In this document: positions 1 through 8,931 of the stretch, piece after piece
Numbering within the stretch: position 1 is the stretch's first letter
Layout of the letters: every line of letters starts with the position of its first letter
DNA from: Pontimicrobium aquaticum
GTDB lineage: Bacteria; Bacteroidota; Bacteroidia; Flavobacteriales; Flavobacteriaceae
Length of the DNA: 64,000 nt
Direction of reading: 5' to 3'
Assembly (NCBI RefSeq): GCF_005047595.1
Contig: NZ_SUPL01000002.1
Span: 494,658 to 558,657, forward strand
The notes under the pieces: generated by a model
What the model saw: the letters and a program-made list of their open reading frames with translations, nothing else
Database searches by the model: none
Told to the model about the DNA's origin: nothing
Program-made: the position numbers and the translations under genes

Positions 1-275
1 GGATACAGAGTAGTCATATTCAGCTACTGGAAAAGGTGATTTGTTTAAAGGATAACTCTGGAAAATTTCAGAATACTTATTATATGTTTCAATGTCTTGA
101 TTAAATAGCTTTATGTCCCATTTATTAGTATCAAGATGTTGAATAGCTCTATTGTTTAATTTTTCAACATCCCATTTCTTTTTTTCAGCTGTTTGAGCAA
201 CCGAATTCGATTTTTCTCTCTCTTGACAAGAATGAAAGAGAATTCCCAAAATTATTATTAGTAACTTTTTTGTCA
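1..275 (-). CDS. Putative lipoprotein, 3' end outside the window
   Basis: An open frame starts at the ATG at 275-273 and runs leftwards off the window without a stop, giving at least 91 residues. The N-terminus (MTKKLLIIILGILFHSC) is a short basic and hydrophobic stretch ending in a lipobox-like HSC, so a lipid-anchored envelope protein is likely. The rest is polar, rich in Lys, Asn and Tyr. I recognise no domain, and function is unknown. Confidence 0.5.
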
Positions 276-364
276 TTTTCAAATGTTGTATAATGTTTTG
301 TTTTAATTAATTATATCTGTCGTTAAACGAAGTTCGGTTTTTTTTCTTATGAGATCAAGGAAGC

Positions 365-737
365 TTACTTCTTAAACTTACCAATATGTCATAGCCCACC
401 TGAGGGAGATCATGCATAAAAAATTCATTTCCCCAATCGTTGTAATGTATATTGGTTACTCTTACATTTTTTTGTTTTTTATCAAGATGTAAGCTTATTA
501 TCATATCTAAATGTTGTTGTAAGTTACCAACTTCTAAAAATAACATGGAGTTATCAACCCAATCTTTTACATAAGCGTTTTGTAAATAAAACCCAAAATT
601 ACCTAGTTTAAAGTAAGACATTTTAGGTGAGGTTATTATTTTATTTCTTCAAAACCTAAATCTAAATAGAAATTCCTTGATTCGTTATAGTTTTTCGCGC
701 CAATAAATGCTCGTATAGATTTTACATTGTACGCCAT
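365..737 (-). pseudogene. VOC-family (glyoxalase/bleomycin-resistance-like) protein, disrupted
   Basis: The start at 737 opens with MAYNVKSIRAFIGAKNYNES, the typical first beta-strand and helix of small flavobacterial VOC proteins, and continues to GFEEIK before a TAA at 638-636. The missing part continues in another frame (IITSPK, then MSYFKLGNFGFYLQNAYVKDW and on to NEFFMHD). At HD the frame fails again. Removing one base near 407-410 restores DPSGGL-stop-HIGKFKK ending in TAA at 367-365, where family members have Trp at the stop position. So two single-base frame changes and one probable TGG-to-TGA change separate this from an intact gene of about 124 codons. Three independent lesions favour a real pseudogene over a single sequencing error. 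The open segment 355-621 alone would be only the C-terminal part. Confidence 0.8.
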
Positions 738-740
738 AAG

Positions 741-1007
741 TTACTTTCGATATAAAAAATAGTTATTAACTAACTCGATATAATGCTGTTTGGCTGTATC
801 TTGGCTTATGTCTTCAGCTTGAAATAATGCATTGGTTTTAAAGGCATTAATTAATGGTTCACGGCTTTTAGGTCTGCCATAATCATTAGTTGCTTTTTTG
901 TAATAAGCATAAAGTTTAAGTAAAGTATCTGCAGGGAAAGGTTCTTTATGCGCATTGATTCTATCAACAGCTTCTCTAAATTTTATGTCTAACTCTTCCG
1001 AAGTCAT
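741..1007 (-). CDS. Acyl-CoA-binding protein (ACBP family)
   Basis: 88 residues, the normal ACBP length. The family pattern is visible: FREAVDRIN near the N-terminus, then LKLYAYYKKAT (the YxxYKxAT helix), and AKQHYIELVNNYF at the end, which matches the YixLV helix. ACBPs bind long-chain acyl-CoA in the cytoplasm and buffer it for lipid synthesis. The central loop between the helices is divergent from the eukaryotic type. The start codon sits 1 base into the stop of psd, so it is translationally coupled to psd and cdsA, which supports a role in phospholipid synthesis. This is a family-level assignment. Confidence 0.75.
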   Translation of the reverse strand: MTSEELDIKFREAVDRINAHKEPFPADTLLKLYAYYKKATNDYGRPKSREPLINAFKTNALFQAEDISQDTAKQHYIELVNNYFLYRK

Positions 1008-1657
1008 TACTTATGTGCAATTATACTTTCGCCTCCGCGAACTTTTTGGTTAAGTTTCACTTTAATATTTGCATCTAAAGGTAAAAATACATCAACTCTA
1101 GATCCAAATTTAATGAATCCTTGATCTTTACCTTGGGTAACTTTGTCGTTTTTATTTGCATAGTTTACAATGCGTTTTGCTAATGCTCCAGCAATTTGCC
1201 TAAACAATACATTTCCAAAAACTTTATTTTCTACCACTACGGTTGTTCGTTCGTTTTCGGTACTAGATTTGGGGTGCCATGCTACCAAATATTTCCCAGG
1301 ATGATATTTACTATATACAACTTTACCACCAATTGGATAACGTGTTACATGCACATTTATTGGAGACATAAACACACTTACTTGTATGCGTTTGTCTTTA
1401 AAAAATTCAGGTTCTTCAACTTCTTCAATTACAACTACTTTACCATCAACTGGAGACACTACATTATTGTCATTTAATTGTGTTTGACGTTTTGGGTTTC
1501 TAAAAAATTGTAAAATGAGAACGAAACATATTAAAAAAGCTATTTGCAATAACATTCGTAACCACAAAATAGTTATAAACTCATCAGCTAGTATCGTTGC
1601 AGTTACAATAATTGCTGTAGTAATAATGATGATTTTATGGCCTTCTTTATGAAACAT
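1007..1657 (-). CDS. psd: Phosphatidylserine decarboxylase proenzyme, short form
   Basis: 216 residues. Phosphatidylserine is decarboxylated to phosphatidylethanolamine at the inner membrane. Two hydrophobic segments at about residues 8-28 and 33-51 anchor the protein. The family signatures SPVDGKVV (about 68-75) and SVFMSPINVHVTRYP are present. The self-cleavage site is the FGSRVD motif (Gly185-Ser186), where Ser becomes the pyruvoyl group in the short PSD family. The gene overlaps cdsA by 11 bases and touches the ACBP gene, so the three form one leftward operon making phospholipid head groups. Confidence 0.93.
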   Translation of the reverse strand: MFHKEGHKIIIITTAIIVTATILADEFITILWLRMLLQIAFLICFVLILQFFRNPKRQTQLNDNNVVSPVDGKVVVIEEVEEPEFFKDKRIQVSVFMSPINVHVTRYPIGGKVVYSKYHPGKYLVAWHPKSSTENERTTVVVENKVFGNVLFRQIAGALAKRIVNYANKNDKVTQGKDQGFIKFGSRVDVFLPLDANIKVKLNQKVRGGESIIAHK

Positions 1658-2468
1658 ATGTTAGAATTCTTAAGAATAAATAAATAAATGGTGCTGCAAA
1701 AATAATACTATCTAAACGATCTAGCAATCCGCCGTGTCCTGGCATTATCACGCCACTATCTTTTACACCTGCTTGTCGTTTGTATTTTGACTCTATTAAA
1801 TCTCCTAAAGTTCCAAAAACACTTACAATTATAGCTAATATTAACCATTCGGTAGAACCTAATGTGTTGGTGTATTTTGCAATAAAATAACTACTTATAC
1901 ACGCAAAAAGTAAACCTCCTAAAAAACCCTCAACTGTTTTTTTAGGTGAAATACTAGAAAATAGCTTTTGCTTACCAAAGTTTTTACCAACCAAATAAGC
2001 AAACGAATCGTTTACCCAAACTAAAATAAAGGCTCCTAATAATATGTTGGGATTAAAATTATCATAGTAATTACCAATTAAAATAATAAAAATAAAGGCA
2101 CTAGATAAGTAAAATGTGGTATTGATATACTTGTTGGTAATAAAAAGTGGCAATGTTTTTTTTGAAAACAAATCTTTTATTAAAAACAACATTACAAATA
2201 TGGTAAGGACATGTAGAATCTGAATGGCTTCATTGAAGCCTTCGTTACTATCTAATACCAACTGCCAATAAGAAAAAGCTAAATAAGAAATAATAAAAAT
2301 CACATAAGAGCTAATCCCTTTTTGGTTAATAAGCTTATTGAATTCGGCAATGCAAATAAGTCCAAACACAAAAAACAAACCAATTAAAAAGTGTTGTGAT
2401 TGTAGTGAAGCTAAAAAAAGTGCTGCATATAAAACGCCTGAAATTGCTCTAACAATTAGTTCTTTCAC
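1647..2468 (-). CDS. cdsA: Phosphatidate cytidylyltransferase
   Basis: 273 residues with about eight hydrophobic segments. It makes CDP-diacylglycerol from phosphatidate and CTP in the inner membrane, the precursor step before phosphatidylserine. The CDS-family signature is clear near the C-terminus (about 227-253): SKYKRQ, then KDSG, then PGHGG and DRLD, which carry the Mg/CTP-binding acidic residues. It overlaps psd by 11 bases and is preceded by the LUD gene after 9 bases, so all are likely co-transcribed. Confidence 0.95.
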   Translation of the reverse strand: MKELIVRAISGVLYAALFLASLQSQHFLIGLFFVFGLICIAEFNKLINQKGISSYVIFIISYLAFSYWQLVLDSNEGFNEAIQILHVLTIFVMLFLIKDLFSKKTLPLFITNKYINTTFYLSSAFIFIILIGNYYDNFNPNILLGAFILVWVNDSFAYLVGKNFGKQKLFSSISPKKTVEGFLGGLLFACISSYFIAKYTNTLGSTEWLILAIIVSVFGTLGDLIESKYKRQAGVKDSGVIMPGHGGLLDRLDSIIFAAPFIYLFLRILTYVS

Positions 2469-2477
2469 AATGAAAAA

Positions 2478-3086
2478 TTATAAATCTTCTAATAGGAGCA
2501 AATATAAGTTTTTTGAACTACTACCATAGCTTAAAAAGTTGTTATCTTCACTAGCTTTAAAATGTTTGATAGTGGTAATATTGGTAGGTATTTTTTTACG
2601 ATTCTTGTCTTTAATACCTCTTAAACCTTCACTAATAGTTTCTACAAATTGACTTGTAGTTGCAAAAATAACAAAGTTTGATGGTAACTCTTTTAGTTTC
2701 TTTTCCGCTATTTGATTTGATGAAATTAATAGTGAGCCATCGTTAGAAATTAAATACTCGCATGTGGTTAAAAAGTAAGCACAATCGGCAGCATTTTTGC
2801 TGATTTTTAAATTGAATTTTTCAAATTTATCTGCTAACCTTTCATCGATTAGCATAACTTTTTCATCTTTCCAGTTATTTTCTTCTAAAATGAGTGCTAA
2901 ATTATTATCTACTTCATCAAAATCTTCACAGTATAGAAATTTACCTCCATTGGCTTTAAAATTAATGGTAAAGCGTTCGTCTATAGGAAGTTTAATATCA
3001 GGCATATACTTGCTTCTCTCATCATTTTGAATGCTTTCTTGAGAGTCGCTAGATTTAGGGCCGAAGATTTTTCGAAATAGGCTCAT
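2478..3086 (-). CDS. LUD-domain protein (LutC/YkgG-like)
   Basis: 202 residues. A polar N-terminal leader (about 1-40, Ser/Asp/Lys-rich) is followed by an alpha/beta LUD-type domain with the elements DCAYFLTTCEYLISNDGSLLISS and LPSNFVIFATTSQFVETISEGL, typical of the LutC-like family. LutC works with LutA and LutB in lactate oxidation, but neither partner is present here. Flavobacterial genomes often keep this lone LUD gene beside ftsH. Its real role is not known, and a lactate function should not be assumed. Confidence 0.75.
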   Translation of the reverse strand: MSLFRKIFGPKSSDSQESIQNDERSKYMPDIKLPIDERFTINFKANGGKFLYCEDFDEVDNNLALILEENNWKDEKVMLIDERLADKFEKFNLKISKNAADCAYFLTTCEYLISNDGSLLISSNQIAEKKLKELPSNFVIFATTSQFVETISEGLRGIKDKNRKKIPTNITTIKHFKASEDNNFLSYGSSSKNLYLLLLEDL

Positions 3087-3182
3087 TTAGGGTTTTTTGC
3101 TATTAACCAGTTAAGTCCTAGTTTTATCAAATATATAAAATCTAAAGCAAACATTTGGTTATTTAAGTTTTTTGTAACTATT

Positions 3183-5129
3183 CTATTCCTCCTCGGTAAT
3201 ATCTTCATCGTGTTTAACAAATGGGCTTTTTCCAAAAATAAGTTCAAGATTATCTTTAAAAATAACTTCTTTTTCCAAGAGCTCTTCTGCTAATAGCGTT
3301 AATTTATCTTTATTTTCTTCTAGTATTTTAATAGCACGTTGGTATTGTTCTTCAATAATATCAGATATTTCTTTGTCAATTAACTCAGCAGTTTGCTCAC
3401 TGTATGGTTTTGTAAAACCATATTCGTTTTGACCAGAAGAATCATAGTACGTAATATTTCCAACTTTGTCACTTAAGCCGTAAATAGTTACCATAGCTCT
3501 GGCTTGCTTTGTTACTTTTTCAAGATCACTTAAAGCACCAGTTGAAATTTTATCGAAAACAACTTTCTCCGCAGCTCTACCACCAAGTGCAGCACACATT
3601 TCGTCTAACATTTGTTCTGGACGAACAATTAATCTTTCTTCAGGTAAGTACCAAGCAGCTCCTAACGAACGTCCTCTAGGTACTATTGTAACCTTTACTA
3701 AAGGTGCAGCATGCTCTAATAACCAACTAATCGTTGCATGACCAGCTTCGTGATATGCAACTGCTTTTTTCTCTTCAGGAGTGATAATTTTGTTTTTCTT
3801 TTCTAGTCCACCAACAATTCTATCAACAGCATCTAAAAAGTCTTGTTTTTCAACATGTTTTTTGCCTTTTCTTGCGGCAATTAAAGCAGCTTCATTACAT
3901 ACATTGGCAATATCTGCTCCAGAGAATCCAGGAGTTTGTTTTGACAAGAAATCTGTATTTAAATCTTTTGCTTTTTTAAGAGGCTTTAAGTGTACTTCAA
4001 AAATTTCTTTACGTTCGCGAACATCAGGAAGATCCACAAAAATTTGTCTATCAAAACGTCCAGCACGCATTAAAGCTTTGTCTAAGACATCGGCTCTGTT
4101 AGTTGCAGCTAATACAATAACATTGGTATTTGTGCCAAAACCATCCATTTCGGTTAGTAATTGATTAAGTGTGTTTTCACGCTCATCATTAGAACCTGAA
4201 AAATTAGCTTTCCCTCTTGCACGACCAATAGCATCTATTTCATCAATAAAAATAATGGCAGGAGATTTCTCTTTGGCTTGTTTAAATAAATCACGAACTC
4301 TAGAAGCTCCAACACCAACAAACATCTCTACAAAATCTGATCCAGAAAGTGAAAAGAAAGGTACTTTAGCTTCTCCAGCTACGGCTTTTGCTAATAAGGT
4401 TTTACCAGTTCCTGGAGGTCCTACTAACAAGGCGCCTTTTGGTATTTTTCCCCCTAAAGAGGTGTATTTTTCTGGATTTTTTAGGAAATCTACAATTTCT
4501 TGAACTTCTTCTTTTGCACCTTCTAAACCTGCAACATCTTTAAAGGAAGTTTTTACTTCGGTGTTCTGATCGAATAATTTAGCTTTAGATTTTCCGATAT
4601 TAAAAATTTGACCTCCAGCACCGCCGCCGCCACCAGATGACATACGACGCATAATGAAAATCCAAACACCAATAATAAGAATAAATGGTAATAATGTAAG
4701 AAGGAAATCTCCCCAAAGGTTTTCCTCAATTTTATAGTCTATTACTGTATTGAATTCAGCGTTTTCAGCTTTAATTTCGTCAATTTTATCTTCAAAATTT
4801 TGAAGATCTCCCAATTGAAATTGGTAATTAGGTGCTTTTTCTGAAATTGGTAACAACTGTGGTTTTACAGTTTTTTTATGCTCAGTACTAGCAGCAGCTT
4901 CGGCAGTTAAATATACTCTAGCTTGAATTCTATTTATAATCACAAGCTTTTCAACATCACCATTTTCTAAATATTCAAAAAATTTATCTTGTGTTGTAGC
5001 TGTACCTGATGCAGAACCCATTCCACCTGATAATACTTGAATTCCAAGGAATATTACTATAATGATTCCATAAATCCAATAAGGACTGAATTTAGGCTTT
5101 TTATTATTTAACTTATTATCTTTTGACAT
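3183..5129 (-). CDS. ftsH: ATP-dependent zinc metalloprotease FtsH
   Basis: 648 residues. The membrane-bound AAA protease degrades misassembled membrane proteins and short-lived regulators. Transmembrane segments lie at about 17-34 and 141-160 with a periplasmic domain between. A Gly-rich linker (165-172) leads to the AAA module: Walker A GPPGTGKT at 237-244, Walker B IIFIDE at 292-297, and the second region of homology around 344-361. The zinc site HEAGH is at 460-464. All catalytic motifs are intact. It follows rsfS by 10 bases, so the two share a transcript. Confidence 0.98.
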   Translation of the reverse strand: MSKDNKLNNKKPKFSPYWIYGIIIVIFLGIQVLSGGMGSASGTATTQDKFFEYLENGDVEKLVIINRIQARVYLTAEAAASTEHKKTVKPQLLPISEKAPNYQFQLGDLQNFEDKIDEIKAENAEFNTVIDYKIEENLWGDFLLTLLPFILIIGVWIFIMRRMSSGGGGGAGGQIFNIGKSKAKLFDQNTEVKTSFKDVAGLEGAKEEVQEIVDFLKNPEKYTSLGGKIPKGALLVGPPGTGKTLLAKAVAGEAKVPFFSLSGSDFVEMFVGVGASRVRDLFKQAKEKSPAIIFIDEIDAIGRARGKANFSGSNDERENTLNQLLTEMDGFGTNTNVIVLAATNRADVLDKALMRAGRFDRQIFVDLPDVRERKEIFEVHLKPLKKAKDLNTDFLSKQTPGFSGADIANVCNEAALIAARKGKKHVEKQDFLDAVDRIVGGLEKKNKIITPEEKKAVAYHEAGHATISWLLEHAAPLVKVTIVPRGRSLGAAWYLPEERLIVRPEQMLDEMCAALGGRAAEKVVFDKISTGALSDLEKVTKQARAMVTIYGLSDKVGNITYYDSSGQNEYGFTKPYSEQTAELIDKEISDIIEEQYQRAIKILEENKDKLTLLAEELLEKEVIFKDNLELIFGKSPFVKHDEDITEEE

Positions 5130-5139
5130 GTGTATTTTT

Positions 5140-5511
5140 TTAGTAACTAGTTTCTATTTTGGTTGTTTTTGCGTCTCCCCAAAGGCTTTCTATATCGTAA
5201 TATTCTCTAATGTGCTTTTGAAAAACATGTACAACCACATTTACATAATCCATTAAAACCCATTCGGCATTATCGCTACCTTCGATGTGCCAAGGTTTAT
5301 CTTTTGTTTCTTTACTAACCTTTTTTTGAACGGAGTTAACGATGGCGTTAACTTGTGTGTTTGAAGATCCTTCGCAAATAATAAAATAATCGCAAACGGT
5401 GTTTTCTATATCTCTTAAATCTAAAATATTAATGTTTTGTCCTTTTACATCTTCAATGCCATTTAATATAACAGATATTAATTGGTCTGCATTACTATTT
5501 TCTTTCGTCAT
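5140..5511 (-). CDS. rsfS: Ribosomal silencing factor RsfS
   Basis: 123 residues, the usual length. RsfS binds uL14 and blocks joining of the ribosomal subunits in stationary phase or starvation. The family core is seen: INILDLRDIENTVCDYFIICEGSS, then PWHIEGSDNAEWVLMDY and VVVHVF, ending in the REYYDIESLWGDA helix. It is the promoter-proximal gene of the unit that continues with ftsH. Confidence 0.95.
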   Translation of the reverse strand: MTKENSNADQLISVILNGIEDVKGQNINILDLRDIENTVCDYFIICEGSSNTQVNAIVNSVQKKVSKETKDKPWHIEGSDNAEWVLMDYVNVVVHVFQKHIREYYDIESLWGDAKTTKIETSY

Positions 5512-5530
5512 TAATTTGTTTTAATTTGTG

Positions 5531-5538
5531 CAAAGTTA
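5531..5538 (-). promoter_or_regulatory. Possible -7 promoter box for rsfS-ftsH
   Basis: On the minus strand TAACTTTG matches the Bacteroidota -7 consensus TAnnTTTG and lies 19 bases upstream of the rsfS ATG. No TTTG is seen at the expected 19-base spacing upstream, so this is only a half match. Confidence 0.35.
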
Positions 5539-5605
5539 TTATTTTTTTAGGTCTTTATAACCCTAAAAATCTTAAGAAAATTATAATTTAAATTTTCTAG
5601 TTAAA

Positions 5606-6337
5606 ATGCATATAATCAAACTTAGTGCCATTGACTCTACAAATTCGTATTTACGCGAATTAGCCTCTAAAAAAGTTTTAGAGGATTTTACTGTTGCTAT
5701 TGCTAAACATCAAGTAAAAGGTCGTGGCCAAATAGGCTCGGTTTGGAATTCTGAAAAAGGAAAAAACCTTACTTGTAGTGTTTTTAAACGTAATTGCTGT
5801 GTTTCTATTGATGATCAGTTTTACATAAGTATGGTAACTTCGTTAGCGATTATAAAGACTCTACAATTATTTCAGGTACCAAAATTGGCGGTTAAATGGC
5901 CTAACGACATTTTGTCAGAACAAAAAAAAATATGTGGTATTTTAATAGAAAATGTCATAAAACACCAAGATATTGAGGGAACTATCATTGGTATTGGACT
6001 CAATGTTAATCAAACACAATTTAAAAATTTGCCAATGGCATCATCATTAAAAAATTTAACAGGTACTTTGTTTGATGTTGAAGAGTTGCTAGTACGTATT
6101 GTTGAACATTTAAAATATTACTTTGAAAAGCTAGAACAAGGTAAGCATGATTTTATAAAAAGAGCCTACGAGTCATTACTTTTTAGGAGACTTAAGCCAT
6201 CTACTTTTAAAGATATAGAAGGAAACCTTTTTTCAGGATTTATTCAAGGAGTAAATACCAATGGAGCTTTGCAAATACTACTTGAAGATAATATTATAAA
6301 AGAATTCAAGTTAAAGGAAATACAACTCTTGTATTAA
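5606..6337 (+). CDS. birA: Biotin-[acetyl-CoA-carboxylase] ligase, without DNA-binding domain
   Basis: 243 residues. It attaches biotin to the lysine of biotin carboxyl carrier proteins through biotinyl-AMP. The active-site loop GRGQ (39-42), which replaces the more common GRGR, is followed by the W of SVWNS. KWPNDI (97-102) and CGILIE (110-115) complete the family pattern, and the C-terminal SH3-like domain is present. There is no helix-turn-helix region, so it is the monofunctional type and should not regulate biotin genes. It converges on the SRPBCC gene with a 4-base overlap of stops. Confidence 0.93.
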   Translation: MHIIKLSAIDSTNSYLRELASKKVLEDFTVAIAKHQVKGRGQIGSVWNSEKGKNLTCSVFKRNCCVSIDDQFYISMVTSLAIIKTLQLFQVPKLAVKWPNDILSEQKKICGILIENVIKHQDIEGTIIGIGLNVNQTQFKNLPMASSLKNLTGTLFDVEELLVRIVEHLKYYFEKLEQGKHDFIKRAYESLLFRRLKPSTFKDIEGNLFSGFIQGVNTNGALQILLEDNIIKEFKLKEIQLLY

Positions 6338-6729
6338 ATAGCGTTTGGAATGTTTGTTGCTAAAGTTTCAATGAATTTTGTGATAGGACCTTTAATCATC
6401 ATAGCCATCATTGGATTAAAATCTCCAGTGAAGCTTAATTGAATTTCGCTCTGCTCACCCGAAGTTTCATTTATATCGCCAACTAACGAAAAATCTAATT
6501 TACCACCAGCAGCTCCTAAAACAATTTTATTTGGGGAAATGGCTTCCTTTTGTTTTAAAACAATTTCAGGCATGCCTTTTAAAGCAAACAAAAATTTGCC
6601 TTCGTCTAAAACTTCAAACTTGCTGATGTTTTCAGGCATTAGTTTTTCAAAATTTTCAACGTTTATCAAAAAATCAAATACGTCTTGAGCCGATTTATTT
6701 ACAGTTACTTTAGGTGATTCTAAATTCAT
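6334..6729 (-). CDS. SRPBCC (START/Bet v1-like) family protein
   Basis: 131 residues. The start MNLESPKVTVNKSAQDVFDF followed by LINVENFEKLMPENISKFEV is the beta-strand and V-shaped helices of the SRPBCC fold, and the C-terminal helix (ITKFIETLATNI) closes the pocket. Such proteins bind hydrophobic ligands, but no ligand can be inferred here. It lies 21 bases after pyrE on the same strand, a pairing common in flavobacteria. Confidence 0.75.
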   Translation of the reverse strand: MNLESPKVTVNKSAQDVFDFLINVENFEKLMPENISKFEVLDEGKFLFALKGMPEIVLKQKEAISPNKIVLGAAGGKLDFSLVGDINETSGEQSEIQLSFTGDFNPMMAMMIKGPITKFIETLATNIPNAI

Positions 6730-6750
6730 AAGGTGTTTTATAAGAATATA

Positions 6751-7395
6751 TCAATTAGCGTTCCATTCACTAGGATTTGCATTCCAGCGTGACAAAGTTT
6801 CTAATTCTTTCTTATTAATATAATTTGTGTCAAGAGCTTGTTCTAATAAGTTTTCGTAATTACTAAGTGTGTGAAGTGTTACATGTTCTTTTTCAAAATT
6901 TTCATTTGCAATATCAAATCCATACGAAAAAATTGCAACCATTCCTTTTACGATAACTTCGGCATCTTTTAGTGCCTTCACAGCATTTAAGCTACTTTTT
7001 CCAGTACTAATTAAGTCCTCAACCACAACAACATTTTGTCCTTTTTCAATATAACCCTCAATTTGGTTTTGGCGACCATGCTTTTTTGCTTCAGGACGCA
7101 CATATACAAAAGGTAGCCCTAAATATTCGGCAACTAAGGCGCCAATACCAATAGCTCCAGTAGCTACACCAGCAATTACATCTGGTCTTCCGTATTGTTT
7201 TTCTATATGTTTCGCCATTTTTTCACGAATATAATTTCTAATAGGCGGATATGACAGTACTATTCTGTTATCACAATAAATTGGCGATTTCCAACCTGAA
7301 GCCCAAGTAAAAGGCTTGTTTGGACTAAGTTTAATAGCGTTAATTTGCAGTAAAACTTCAGCGGTTTTTTTAGCAGTATTTTTATTAGCAATCAT
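6751..7395 (-). CDS. pyrE: Orotate phosphoribosyltransferase
   Basis: With the start chosen at 7395 the protein is 214 residues, the family length, opening MIANKNTAKKTAEVLLQINA. An upstream in-frame extension to 7503 would add 36 residues of AT-rich hydrophobic sequence unlike any PyrE and is rejected. The enzyme couples orotate with PRPP to give OMP in pyrimidine synthesis. The PRPP-binding motif VVVVEDLISTGKS and the substrate region FTWASGWKSPIYCDNR are intact. It is divergent from the Nudix gene. Confidence 0.95.
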   Translation of the reverse strand: MIANKNTAKKTAEVLLQINAIKLSPNKPFTWASGWKSPIYCDNRIVLSYPPIRNYIREKMAKHIEKQYGRPDVIAGVATGAIGIGALVAEYLGLPFVYVRPEAKKHGRQNQIEGYIEKGQNVVVVEDLISTGKSSLNAVKALKDAEVIVKGMVAIFSYGFDIANENFEKEHVTLHTLSNYENLLEQALDTNYINKKELETLSRWNANPSEWNAN

Positions 7396-7521
7396 AGCTA
7401 CAAAACTACACATTAATTTAATTCTAAGGAATGAAAATATATTGAATAAAAATATTTTTTTGATGAAGCTGTACTTTGAATTAAAAATTAATATTTTTAC
7501 CAACCTAACCTTATATACACA

Positions 7522-8103
7522 ATGTATAAAGTTTTTGTCAACGACAAACCAATCATTTTAACGTCTGAAATATCAGAGGATAAGCTTTACAAAACTTACC
7601 CTTTAAAGTATGTAGATTTACCTAAGGTGGTTAGAGACCTTAAAAGAGGAAACAATAAAGGCGTTTATTTATATCACAAAAATAAAGACAAGCTTTTACA
7701 AAAGTTTCTTAAAAAGTTTCCTAATGTTATAGCTGGAGGAGGTAAAGTAATTAATGATAAAGGAAAAGTACTATTTATTTATAGAAATAATAAATGGGAT
7801 TTACCTAAAGGACGAGTAGAAAACAAAGAATCTATTGGAGAAGGTGCTATTCGTGAAGTCGAAGAAGAAACAGGAGTAAAAGGCCTTACTATAACAAAGC
7901 CCTTAGAGATAACCTATCATATTTTTAAGCGCAATGGACGTTATAAAATAAAAATTACACATTGGTTTGAAATGAAAACTTCTTATGATGGAAAACTAAC
8001 ACCAGAAACAAAAGAAGGTATTACCAAAGTAAAGTGGCTAGGTAAAAAGAAGCAAACTAAAGCACTGGAAAATAGCTATGCTAATATTAGGGAATTGATG
8101 TAA
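7522..8103 (+). CDS. Nudix hydrolase
   Basis: 193 residues. The complete Nudix box lies at 97-119, starting GRVENKES and ending REVEEETGV, with the metal-binding REVEEE at 111-116. An N-terminal region of about 70 residues precedes it. Nudix enzymes cleave nucleoside diphosphates linked to another group, but the substrate cannot be read from the sequence. It sits divergently from pyrE, a conserved flavobacterial arrangement. Confidence 0.88.
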   Translation: MYKVFVNDKPIILTSEISEDKLYKTYPLKYVDLPKVVRDLKRGNNKGVYLYHKNKDKLLQKFLKKFPNVIAGGGKVINDKGKVLFIYRNNKWDLPKGRVENKESIGEGAIREVEEETGVKGLTITKPLEITYHIFKRNGRYKIKITHWFEMKTSYDGKLTPETKEGITKVKWLGKKKQTKALENSYANIRELM

Positions 8104-8148
8104 GAGATGTTGTTTTTTATATTAGCACAGACTGAGTTGAACTCTTAT

Positions 8149-8712
8149 TTAATTTTTTAAGGGTATAGAAATTCCAACAGCAAGAGCTCCAACATACTGA
8201 TCAACTGTATGTTGAAAGTAATAGGCAAAACCCAAATCAACATTATTGTTACGTCCTAATTCCAATCCAAAAGAGAAAGGGATATGATAAATAAATCCAC
8301 TTTTATTGATATTAGTGAAGGCAGTAAAAGTCTCAAACTTTCCTATTGATGCTCCTATCCCAATTTCAACATAAGGTGCAGCCCAACGAATAGGTGCTCT
8401 AACTCTTATTTTTCCACCTATTAGCAAAGCATTAGATTCGGCTTTTTCATCTGTTGGATTGTCATTAAGATCTTTTCCATTAGAACTTGTCAAAATTAAA
8501 CCAGCATATGGTTTAAGTTCAAACCAAGAAGAAATTCTTAAGACGTATTCACCTTGTAAAAAAAGACCACCATCAACAATTTCACCGACACTATAGTATG
8601 GTGAACTTATTCCATATCCAATTTGGGCATTAATTGATTTTTCCTTTATAAATTGTGCTTCAGCTAAATTAGAAGACAAAATTATTATAAGCAATATCTG
8701 GATGTTTTTCAT
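8149..8712 (-). CDS. Outer-membrane beta-barrel protein
   Basis: 187 residues from the ATG at 8712; an in-frame ATG four codons earlier would weaken the signal peptide. MKNIQILLIIILSSNLAEAQ is a typical signal peptide with an AEAQ cleavage region. The body alternates hydrophobic and polar residues and is rich in Gly, Tyr and aromatic strand ends (NAQIGYGISSPYYSVG, WAAPYVEIGIGASIG, VDLGFAYYFQHT), ending in a strand as in 8-stranded barrels. The precise role is unknown. Confidence 0.7.
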   Translation of the reverse strand: MKNIQILLIIILSSNLAEAQFIKEKSINAQIGYGISSPYYSVGEIVDGGLFLQGEYVLRISSWFELKPYAGLILTSSNGKDLNDNPTDEKAESNALLIGGKIRVRAPIRWAAPYVEIGIGASIGKFETFTAFTNINKSGFIYHIPFSFGLELGRNNNVDLGFAYYFQHTVDQYVGALAVGISIPLKN

Positions 8713-8877
8713 AAATGTGTACAAAATAATAATATAAACTATTTTAATTGTTTAATATTAGAAGTTAAGCAAAGTTAGTAGCTTTTTCTTACAAAAGCAA
8801 TTTGTAGAACCATCTATAATATGGTTATTAATTTGATTTTTTATATAGTTATAAAAATATTTTATTAGCTCAACAAA

Positions 8878-8908
8878 CTTGCAAGAACTAATATTAACCG
8901 TATTTTTG
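8878..8908 (+). promoter_or_regulatory. Bacteroidota-type promoter for the SulP transporter gene
   Basis: CTTG (8878-8881) and TATTTTTG (8901-8908) are separated by exactly 19 bases, matching the Bacteroidota consensus TTTG-N19-TAnnTTTG except for the first base. The -7 box ends 23 bases before the ATG at 8932, leaving a short leader. Confidence 0.7.
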
Positions 8909-8931
8909 CCGCTTCTTAAAAACAACCCATT

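Noticed and set aside
355..621. An independent 88-residue protein
   Set aside because: It is the second part of the disrupted VOC gene, continuing the fold begun at 737.
7401..7408. TAGTTTTG as a -7 box of pyrE
   Set aside because: It ends six bases before the ATG and has no TTG at 19-base spacing, so a leaderless transcript would be required.
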